A program made the translations under genes and the position numbers. From the NCBI GenBank assembly GCA_947625385.1, contig CANQOB010000011.1, positions 1 through 47,164 of the forward strand: a stretch of DNA of 47,164 bases, written 5' to 3'. The DNA is from an uncultured Clostridia bacterium (GTDB lineage: Bacteria; Bacillota; Clostridia; Christensenellales; Borkfalkiaceae). This document shows positions 38,289-43,798 of this stretch, piece by piece. How positions within the stretch are numbered: the stretch's first letter is position 1; every line of letters begins with the position of its first letter. The notes beneath the pieces are model-generated. The model was not told the DNA's origin and did not search any database. It worked only from the letters and a program-made list of their open reading frames with translations.

Positions 38289-39103
38289 AACTTTGCGACA
38301 GTGTGATCGGAAAATATTTCCCGCAGCGCAAGAAGGAGCTGCACAAGGGGCAATGCGGGACGGCGGCGATCGTCGCGGGAACGGCGTTTCCCGGCGCGGG
38401 CGTGCTCTCCGCGCTCGCCTGTCTCAAATCGGGCGCGGGGTACACCAAACTGTTTGTCGCGGGCGACCCTCTTCCCTACGTTTTGCGGATGCCCGCCTGT
38501 ATCGTGCGGGGATGGGACAGGGAGGAGGTGCTAAATGCGGACGCGGTCGCGCTCGGCATGGGCGCAGGGGTCGGCGCGGCGCTCTATGAGCGCATCTGCA
38601 TGCTTCTCTCCGACTATCGGGGCGTTCTCGTACTCGACGCGGATGCCTTGAATGCGCTCGCCCGCTTCGGGAAGGACGTCTTAAAGAACAAGCGTTGCGC
38701 CGTCGTCCTGACGCCGCACATCGGGGAGTTCGCCCGTCTGACGGGAATCTCCGCGGAGGAGGTCTCCCGCTCCCGCATCGCCCTCGCGGAGCAGTTCGCG
38801 CGGGAATACGGCGCGGTCGTCTCCCTCAAAAGCCATGAGACGGTGACGTCGGACGGCGTGCATACCGCTTGCAACCCGACGGGGTCGCCCTGTCTTGCCA
38901 AGGGCGGCAGCGGGGACGCGCTCTCGGGATTGATCGCGGGGAGCGCGGCGCGCGGACTTTCTGCCTTCGACGCGGCGGTCGCCGCAAGCTATATCTTCGG
39001 CAGGGCGGGGGAGCTCGCCGCCCGCGCGATGGGAGAGTACAGCCCCGATGCGACGGACGTCATCGCGCGCATCGGTGAGGCGATCTTGTCCCTCGGCTCC
39101 TGA
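38285..39103 (+). CDS. nnrD: ADP-dependent NAD(P)H-hydrate dehydratase
   Basis: A 272-residue YjeF C-terminal-type kinase-fold protein that repairs hydrated NAD(P)H. GTAAIVAGTAFPGAGVLSALA, LVLDADALNALA, LTPHIGEFARLTG and the nucleotide-binding LAKGGSGDALSGLI are all family signatures. The epimerase half (YjeF N-terminal domain) is not fused here, unlike in many bacteria. The ATG overlaps the birA stop (ATGA). A bidirectional terminator follows. Confidence 0.92.
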   Translation: MKLCDSVIGKYFPQRKKELHKGQCGTAAIVAGTAFPGAGVLSALACLKSGAGYTKLFVAGDPLPYVLRMPACIVRGWDREEVLNADAVALGMGAGVGAALYERICMLLSDYRGVLVLDADALNALARFGKDVLKNKRCAVVLTPHIGEFARLTGISAEEVSRSRIALAEQFAREYGAVVSLKSHETVTSDGVHTACNPTGSPCLAKGGSGDALSGLIAGSAARGLSAFDAAVAASYIFGRAGELAARAMGEYSPDATDVIARIGEAILSLGS

Positions 39104-39132
39104 AAAGACCGCGCCCGCCGTGCGCTTCGCAG

Positions 39133-39162
39133 AAAAAAGGGAGACAGAAGTCTCCCTTTTTT
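39133..39162. terminator. Bidirectional terminator
   Basis: AAAAAAGGGAGAC/GTCTCCCTTTTTT with a 4-nt loop between nnrD and the converging membrane protein gene. Confidence 0.92.
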
Positions 39163-39189
39163 CGAGCAAAATTTTCGGGTTGTGGCGCG

Positions 39190-39939
39190 TCATGCGTAGC
39201 CGAGAATGCGCACGCAGACCGCGGAAGCGAGCAGGATACATCCCGCGACGAGATAATAGAGGGGAAAGATCGTGAACAGGCTCATGAAGAGCAGCAGGAT
39301 TCCCCCCGTAAAAAAGGGTCGTGCATTGCGCTTCGAAAAGGCGCGTTTGAGTTTTGCCCGTCCTTTCGGGCGCGGGATCTCTCCGCAGATGAGTTTTTCG
39401 GGAGTCGCTTTTGTCCGCTCGAAGAGGGCAAACACCTCGTCCGCGGCGAATACCTTCCTGCCGAACGAGCAGAGGAGCTTTTCCGCCTCGGGCGACAGCG
39501 CGTTGCAGGCGAGCGTAAAGGGTTCGTCGCCGAACTTGCGCAGGAGGACGGCGACGGCGTCCGCCGAGAGGGGCTGCAAGCGGAAGAGAGGGACGAACTT
39601 CTCGCCGTCTGCGGTCACGGCGTCGTCGTCCGAAGCCGCCGTTTTACCGTCCAGCGCAAACGCTTTTTCGAACAGTTTGCGGGTCCTCTCCTCCCGCTCG
39701 AGGGCAAGGTGCAGCATGAGTTTTTCGCGCCTCTCCCGTTCGGCTTTGGAAAGATACCTTTTTTTGCCGCGCGAGACAAGCAGGAGCGCGCAGACGCCGC
39801 CGACGGCGAGTGCGAGGAGCGTGGCGGCAAGAACGGACAGCCATAAGGGCACGCGGAAGTACCGCAGAATGCCCGCGGAGAGAAACCAAGCCGATACCGA
39901 ATAGAACAGAATATCGAGAAGAATGGGAAGTTTGCGCAT
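39190..39939 (-). CDS. Hypothetical membrane protein with N- and C-terminal hairpins
   Basis: A 249-residue protein of unknown function. Two membrane helices lie at about 5-55 (ILFYSVSAWFLSAGIL; LSVLAATLLALAVGGVCALLL) and two at about 205-248 (FFTGGILLLFMSLFTIFPLYY in part; VAGCILLASAVCVRIL). Between them is a charged helical, restriction-endonuclease-like or simply coiled cytoplasmic domain (YLSKAERERREKLMLHLALE) with no motif I can name. The start is the ATG at 39939; a longer ORF overlaps the nadD start. No good RBS is seen. It is divergent from nadD. Confidence 0.6.
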   Translation of the reverse strand: MRKLPILLDILFYSVSAWFLSAGILRYFRVPLWLSVLAATLLALAVGGVCALLLVSRGKKRYLSKAERERREKLMLHLALEREERTRKLFEKAFALDGKTAASDDDAVTADGEKFVPLFRLQPLSADAVAVLLRKFGDEPFTLACNALSPEAEKLLCSFGRKVFAADEVFALFERTKATPEKLICGEIPRPKGRAKLKRAFSKRNARPFFTGGILLLFMSLFTIFPLYYLVAGCILLASAVCVRILGYA

Positions 39940-39974
39940 AACGAGATTTTTGACAAAAATTTTTTCTTCAAAAC

Positions 39975-40003
39975 TTGCAAAGCGCAAAAAAGTATAGTAT
40001 AAT
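39975..40003 (+). promoter_or_regulatory. Leaderless promoter of nadD
   Basis: TTGCAA (39975-39980), 17 nt, TATAAT (39998-40003), six bases GGACAC, then the nadD ATG at 40010. There is no RBS. Confidence 0.85.
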
Positions 40004-40009
40004 GGACAC

Positions 40010-41143
40010 ATGAAAATCGCTGTATTCGGCGGGTCGTTCGACCCTGTTCATAGCGAGCACGTCGCTCTGGTGCGTGCCGCCGTTGACGTGCTCGGGCTCG
40101 ATAAAATTTTTATCGTGCCCTCTTTTGTCGCACCGCACAAAAAAGACGGGGCAAAAGCTTCCGGTGCGCAGCGGCTCGACATGCTGAAACTCGCCTTCCG
40201 CAGAGTCAAAAAAGCGGAGGTGTGCGACTTCGAGATCGAGAGCGAGGGGATGAGCTACACCTATCTCACCTGCCGCCGCTTCCGCGAACTCTATCCCGAC
40301 GCGAAGATCTTTCTTCTGATGGGCGCGGATATGTTCGCGGACTTCCCCACGTGGAAGGAACCGGACGATATCCTCTCCAACGCCGAACTTGCCGTCGTCT
40401 CGCGCAACGAGCCCCTCTCCGGGGGCGCGGTGAAAGCGTTCCGCGAGCGGTTTTCCGCCGACTTCACGGAGCTTCCCTTCCGGGGGGACGGGACTTCCTC
40501 GACGGCGATTCGCACGCTGCTCGCGTTCGGCAAGCGTCCGCGCGCCCTCGACGGAAAGGTCTATGCCTATATCCGCCGCAGCGGTCTCTATTCTTATCCC
40601 GCCGTTCCCTCCGCGATCAAGCTCGAGAGCGCAGAGCGGAGAAAGCATAGCCTGCGCGTGGCGCTCATGGCGTGCGGCAGGGCGAAGAGTCTGCACATTC
40701 CCGAGGAGAAGGCGCTGCTCGCGGCGGCGCTGCACGACTGCGGCAAGTCCGTCCCGCTCTCCTCTTACCTGCTTGCGGGGTTCGACATCCCGCAAGGCGT
40801 CCCGGCGCCCGTCATGCACCAATTTACGGGAGCCTACCTTGCGGAACACGTGTTCGGCGTCACGGACGGGGAGGTGCTCGACGCCATCCGCTATCATACG
40901 AGCGGCAGGGCGGGGATGGGCACGCTCGAAAAGCTGATCTATCTCTCCGACCTCTTGGAATCCGACCGTGATTTCGCCGGAATCGCCAAGCTCCGCGAGA
41001 TGTTCTATTCCGACCTCGACGCCTGTTTTTTGGGCAGTCTCGCTTTGCAGATCGACCATCTCCGCTCCAAAGGAGGGGAGATCTGCCGGCTGACCGAGGA
41101 GGCGTATGAATGGGAAAAACGCAAGCAAATTGTGGAAACTTGA
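40010..41143 (+). CDS. nadD: NadD-YqeK fusion: nicotinate-nucleotide adenylyltransferase plus HD hydrolase
   Basis: A 377-residue two-domain protein. Residues 1-190 are NadD: KIAVFGGSFDPVHSEH with the nucleotidyltransferase HxxH-type site, PSFVAPHKKDG, LLMGADMFADFPTWKEPDDI and the C-terminal STAIRTLL. Residues about 205-377 are an HD domain of the YqeK type (KHSLRVALMACG, LLAAALHDCGKSVP with HD, AIRYHTSGRAGMGTLEKLIYLSDLLE), whose free-standing relatives hydrolyse Ap4A. In many Firmicutes nadD, yqeK and rsfS are three adjacent genes; here the first two are joined and rsfS follows. The mRNA appears leaderless. Confidence 0.93.
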   Translation: MKIAVFGGSFDPVHSEHVALVRAAVDVLGLDKIFIVPSFVAPHKKDGAKASGAQRLDMLKLAFRRVKKAEVCDFEIESEGMSYTYLTCRRFRELYPDAKIFLLMGADMFADFPTWKEPDDILSNAELAVVSRNEPLSGGAVKAFRERFSADFTELPFRGDGTSSTAIRTLLAFGKRPRALDGKVYAYIRRSGLYSYPAVPSAIKLESAERRKHSLRVALMACGRAKSLHIPEEKALLAAALHDCGKSVPLSSYLLAGFDIPQGVPAPVMHQFTGAYLAEHVFGVTDGEVLDAIRYHTSGRAGMGTLEKLIYLSDLLESDRDFAGIAKLREMFYSDLDACFLGSLALQIDHLRSKGGEICRLTEEAYEWEKRKQIVET

Positions 41144-41204
41144 AATTTGCATAGTACTATGTCAGACATAAACATACTAAAATATTGAGAAAAGAGGAGA
41201 ATTT

Positions 41205-41552
41205 ATGGAAAGTTACGCACTTGCGCGGGCAGCGGCAGCCGCGCTCTCCGAAAAGAAAGCGGAGGACATCGTCATCATCAAGGTGGAAGAGCAGACCGTC
41301 GTTTGCAGCTATTTCGTGATCGCGAGCGGCAAATCGACGACGCAGGTGAAAGCGCTCGGCGACAATGTGGAAGAGAAACTCAAAAAGGAGGGGCTGTCTC
41401 CCGTCCGCACGGAGGGCACGCGCGAGGGAAGGTGGAGCGTGCTCGACTACGGCGACGTGGTCATCCATATCTTCAACGAGGAGTGGAGACAGTTCTATTA
41501 TCTCGAACGGCTGTGGGACAGCGGAAAGAACGTCGAGCACTACGAGGACTGA
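41205..41552 (+). CDS. rsfS: Ribosome silencing factor RsfS
   Basis: A 115-residue RsfS/Iojap protein that binds ribosomal protein L14 and blocks subunit joining in starvation. KAEDIVIIKVEEQTVVCSYFVIASG, STTQVKALGDNVEEKL, REGRWSVLDYGDVVIHIF and REWRQFYYLERLW-type end motifs are present. AGAGGAG precedes the ATG. It follows the nadD-yqeK fusion by 61 bp, the usual context. Confidence 0.94.
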   Translation: MESYALARAAAAALSEKKAEDIVIIKVEEQTVVCSYFVIASGKSTTQVKALGDNVEEKLKKEGLSPVRTEGTREGRWSVLDYGDVVIHIFNEEWRQFYYLERLWDSGKNVEHYED

Positions 41553-41574
41553 AAAACCGCCCTTCCGGGCGGTT
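41552..41574 (-). terminator. Terminator of the small membrane protein gene
   Basis: AACCGCCC-TTCC-GGGCGGTT followed by a T-run on the minus strand; it overlaps the rsfS stop and may also slow the plus transcript. Confidence 0.7.
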
Positions 41575-41819
41575 CAATCTTTGAAGGAAATGCGCTTGGG
41601 GTCGGAATAGGACGACTTCGTGCGCTTTTTCTTTTTCTCGACGATATAGTAGACGGGCTCGGGCGCGGCGGGCGGGTCCTTTTTCGGCTCCTCGGCGGGG
41701 AGATGTTTGCGCATGCGCAGCCCGAGGCGGATGAGCTTAAAAAGATGCACGGCGATCACGACGGTGATGAGGACGATGAGCGTATAGAGGGCTCCCGCGC
41801 CCTGAACGGAGATAGTCAT
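41574..41819 (-). CDS. Small single-pass membrane protein
   Basis: An 81-residue protein of unknown function: one N-terminal membrane helix (about 8-28, ALYTLIVLITVVIAVHLFKLI) and a basic, Pro- and Lys-rich cytoplasmic tail (EEKKKKRTKSS type). The ATG lies 6 nt after a TATACT box and has no RBS, so it may be leaderless; the -35 region is weak. A longer ORF upstream in frame has no start support. Confidence 0.65.
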   Translation of the reverse strand: MTISVQGAGALYTLIVLITVVIAVHLFKLIRLGLRMRKHLPAEEPKKDPPAAPEPVYYIVEKKKKRTKSSYSDPKRISFKD

Positions 41820-41858
41820 GCTGCCAGTATAGCGCCAAAGGACTGTCATAAATTGCGT

Positions 41859-41890
41859 TTTTCGGGAATATTTTCCGTGATTTTCGGGAA
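41859..41890. repeat. Two TTTTCGGGAA direct repeats, 22 bp apart
   Basis: TTTTCGGGAA occurs at 41859-41868 and 41881-41890, two helical turns apart, just upstream of the DeoC-like gene, with an inverted TTTTCCG between. It may be a regulator site; no promoter is clear here. Confidence 0.5.
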
Positions 41891-41901
41891 AGATAGGGCG
41901 T

Positions 41902-42663
41902 ATGGATGAGATGATACTGTCCGCGGCGGAGGCTGCGGAATACGGAGAATTCAAACGGACGAGAAGGGAGGCGGAGATCTCCGTCTCGCTGCATAAACTC
42001 ATTGTGGACGCCTCGCGCCGCGAAACGGACAAATTTACACTGAAATCGGCATGCAACTGCGTGCGGAAGCTGTTTTCGTACGGCGTGCTGGTATCTCCCG
42101 TCGGGATCGCCGCCGCCAAACGCCATCTTGCCGAGAGCGAGAGCTATGTCATCGCGCTCGTGGGCGGAACGGGCGAGACGCTGCTCTCCGTCAAGCGGTA
42201 CGAGGCGAAAAAGGCGATCGCCGCGGGCGCAAAGGAGATACGGCTCGTCCTCTGTTATTCCGCCCTCAAAGCGGGCAACCTCGGCTATTTGAAGCGGGAG
42301 GTCAAAAAGCTCAAAAAGACGGCGAGAAAACTTGCGCTGGTCGTCTCCGTCGAAGATCATACGCTCTCTTCGGATGAAGTCGCGCTTGCCGTCAGATGCG
42401 CCTGCGACGGCGGTGCGGACGCCGTCTGCGTGCGGGGGGAGACCGAGCTCGTCCTGCGCGCGCTCCGCGTGAGCGCGGGAAAGATCAGGGTGGACGCCTC
42501 GGGCGTGGAGAACGCCGAACAGCTGCGCGCCCTGCAAAAGGCGGGGGCGGCGTGCATCACGACGGCTTGCGCCGAAAAGATCGCCGAAGAGATGTATAAG
42601 ATGGCAAAAGAAGAGGGTCGGCAGATCAATACGGTGTCTCTCCCCGGGACGGAGCAGACGTAA
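41902..42663 (+). CDS. DeoC-like aldolase homologue lacking the catalytic residues
   Basis: A 253-residue TIM-barrel protein aligning with deoxyribose-phosphate aldolase over its core (YVIALVGGTGETLLSVKRYEA; AGAKEIRLVLCYSALKAGNL; GGADAVCVRGETELVLRAL; KIRVDASGVENAEQLRAL). By eye the positions of E. coli DeoC Asp102, Lys167 (Schiff base) and Lys201 are Arg114, Cys176 and Asp198 here, so aldolase chemistry is not expected. The fold and phosphate-side glycine motifs persist. It could be a regulatory or repurposed protein. Start at 41902 behind AGGG; ATG 41911 is an alternative. Confidence 0.75.
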   Translation: MDEMILSAAEAAEYGEFKRTRREAEISVSLHKLIVDASRRETDKFTLKSACNCVRKLFSYGVLVSPVGIAAAKRHLAESESYVIALVGGTGETLLSVKRYEAKKAIAAGAKEIRLVLCYSALKAGNLGYLKREVKKLKKTARKLALVVSVEDHTLSSDEVALAVRCACDGGADAVCVRGETELVLRALRVSAGKIRVDASGVENAEQLRALQKAGAACITTACAEKIAEEMYKMAKEEGRQINTVSLPGTEQT

Positions 42664-42696
42664 AAAGCGTCCCGCGGCGAATGCTGCGGGACGCTT
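42662..42696 (-). terminator. Terminator of the tethered XRE gene
   Basis: Perfect 11-bp stem AAGCGTCCCGC/GCGGGACGCTT with a 10-nt loop; on the minus strand it is followed by a T-run. It also closes the DeoC-like gene, without a T-run on that strand. Confidence 0.8.
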
Positions 42697-42712
42697 GGTG
42701 CAAATCGGCGTT

Positions 42713-43069
42713 TTATACCAAGAGATAGGGCAGGAGCATGAAGAAAAATACAATCGCAAGGACGACGAGACAGCAGATGATTCCCTTTACGCAGAATTTT
42801 ATTTCGTCACGCTGCTTTGGAGACAGGTCCGTTCCGGGGCGCTGCGGCGAATTCTGCGGCAGCCCGTACTCCGCCGCCTGCGTGTACAGTTCCTCGGCGG
42901 ACAGACCGAGCGCTTCCGCGATCTTCGGCACGCAGGATGCGGGCGCAAAGGTCTGTTCCCAACGCAGAAGGGAGGATTTCGAGGCATAGATCATCTCCGC
43001 AAATTCACGCAGGGAATAACCCGCCTCCTCCCGTTTTTTTCTGATGAAAGCTCCGTTGATCTTTTCCAT
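42713..43069 (-). CDS. XRE regulator with C-terminal membrane anchor
   Basis: A 118-residue protein. Residues 5-60 form a Cro/CI HTH (FIRKKREEAGYSLREFAEMI; ASKSSLLRWEQTFAPAS), a 25-residue linker follows (ELYTQAAEYGLPQNSPQRPG), and one membrane helix ends the protein (about 92-118, CVKGIICCLVVLAIVFFFML). It is therefore a membrane-tethered DNA-binding protein. The ATG at 43069 is 7 nt after TATAAT and has no RBS, so it is predicted leaderless. It is divergent from two small proteins across an intergenic region packed with repeats. Confidence 0.85.
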   Translation of the reverse strand: MEKINGAFIRKKREEAGYSLREFAEMIYASKSSLLRWEQTFAPASCVPKIAEALGLSAEELYTQAAEYGLPQNSPQRPGTDLSPKQRDEIKFCVKGIICCLVVLAIVFFFMLLPYLLV

Positions 43070-43076
43070 TACGATC

Positions 43077-43123
43077 ATTATAGCATGATTTTGCAAAAAC
43101 GGCAACGGATTCCCGCCGTTTTT
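43077..43123 (-). promoter_or_regulatory. Promoter of the tethered XRE gene with overlapping inverted repeat
   Basis: Minus strand: TTGCCG (43105-43100), 17 nt, TATAAT (43082-43077). The -35 lies in a perfect 9-bp inverted repeat AAAAACGGC/GCCGTTTTT (43095-43103 and 43115-43123), which could be an operator or a terminator-like element isolating the divergent promoters. Confidence 0.65.
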
Positions 43124-43130
43124 TCATTTT

Positions 43131-43223
43131 GGGACAAGAACGGGACAAAAACGGGACGCTTTTACGCCGTCCCGCCGTTGACGGAGGCTCGTTTCTATGC
43201 TATACTCTAATCGGTTGCAACCG
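43131..43223 (+). promoter_or_regulatory. Control region of the small-protein pair: GGGACA repeats, promoter, palindrome
   Basis: GGGACA starts at 43131, 43142 and with GGGACG at 43153, exactly 11 bp apart. The last forms an inverted repeat with CGTCCCG (43152-43158 and 43168-43174). The promoter TTGACG (43178-43183), 17 nt, TATACT (43201-43206) follows. A perfect 12-bp palindrome CGGTTGCAACCG (43212-43223) covers the expected transcription start. Confidence 0.75.
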
Positions 43224-43247
43224 AAAATAAAAATTTGGAGGAATCTT

Positions 43248-43358
43248 ATGACGGCAAAAACAAACCTTTTGCGCCTTGTCGGCGTGGGATGGAGCGTGGT
43301 CTCGTCCGGCGAAAAAAGCTGGCGAGTCGAATTAGATGTTTTCGGATTGAAATTCTAA
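43248..43358 (+). CDS. Small protein, 36 residues
   Basis: ATG at 43248 follows TTTGGAGGAATCTT, an excellent RBS, and opens a 36-residue frame ending at TAA 43356-43358. The sequence begins MTAKTNLLRLVGVGWSVV and ends VELDVFGLKF: a short apolar N-terminal stretch, then a charged turn and amphipathic end. I recognise no family. It is first behind the promoter at 43178-43206 and 14 bp before the next small gene. Confidence 0.6.
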   Translation: MTAKTNLLRLVGVGWSVVSSGEKSWRVELDVFGLKF

Positions 43359-43372
43359 TCGGAGGTCGATAT

Positions 43373-43615
43373 ATGAAATTCAAAAAAACATGGAAGTGGT
43401 CTTTGTTCGCCATAGAGGCTGCCATATTCGTCTTATTCCTTGGTTGCTGGCTCTTTCATTGGGCGATTTTCGGGGAATGGGAATTTATCCCGTGGATCTT
43501 ACGCTTCTTGTTTGCGTCGATACTCGTCGTCATCGCGTTCTTTTTGTTCATCATTGCACGTGTGCTGTTGAGCGGGAATAACGCCGAGGGCGGAAAGAAG
43601 CCCGAAAGGAAATGA
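43373..43615 (+). CDS. Small two-helix membrane protein
   Basis: An 80-residue protein with two membrane helices (about 10-34 and 43-66; WSLFAIEAAIFVLFLGCWLF and ILRFLFASILVVIAFFLFII) and a hydrophilic tail ending GGKKPERK. No family recognised. RBS GGAGGTCGATAT. It is cotranscribed with the 36-residue ORF and lies opposite the membrane-tethered XRE gene, so sensing or inhibition at the membrane is conceivable; this is inference. Confidence 0.75.
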   Translation: MKFKKTWKWSLFAIEAAIFVLFLGCWLFHWAIFGEWEFIPWILRFLFASILVVIAFFLFIIARVLLSGNNAEGGKKPERK

Positions 43616-43629
43616 TCACCGTTCTGCGT

Positions 43630-43659
43630 CGCCCTCCTTCGGGAGGGCGTTTGCTTTCT
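43630..43659 (+). terminator. Terminator of the small-protein operon
   Basis: CGCCCTCC-TTCG-GGAGGGCG followed by TTTGCTTT, a stable UUCG-capped stem. Confidence 0.88.
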
Positions 43660-43723
43660 GCCCGATTCGTCAAAACTTTTCCACGCGCGCGGGACAAAAT
43701 ATGAATTTCCCCCTCAAAACGCT

Positions 43724-43751
43724 TTGAAAAATTCGGAAATTATTGTAAAAT
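43724..43751 (+). promoter_or_regulatory. Promoter of secA
   Basis: TTGAAA (43724-43729), 16 nt, TAAAAT (43746-43751). An ATG follows after exactly 6 nt and opens the small upstream frame described next. Confidence 0.65.
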
Positions 43752-43757
43752 AGTAGA

Positions 43758-43793
43758 ATGAAAAACTACGCTGCATGCGCAGATATGGAGTAA
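43758..43793 (+). CDS. Possible 11-residue leader ORF before secA
   Basis: ATG at 43758 lies 6 nt after the -10 box and would be translated as a leaderless start: MKNYAACADME then TAA at 43791-43793, five bases before the secA ATG. The secA RBS (GGAG) is inside the frame. Such a frame could couple ribosomes to secA initiation. It is too short to be a SecM-like arrest peptide with a signal sequence. Confidence 0.4.
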   Translation: MKNYAACADME

Positions 43794-43798
43794 ATGAA

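Noticed and set aside
41840-41905. Sigma-E promoter before the DeoC-like gene (GAATATT)
   Set aside because: The -35 matches but no CATACAMT-like -10 follows at 13-15 nt.
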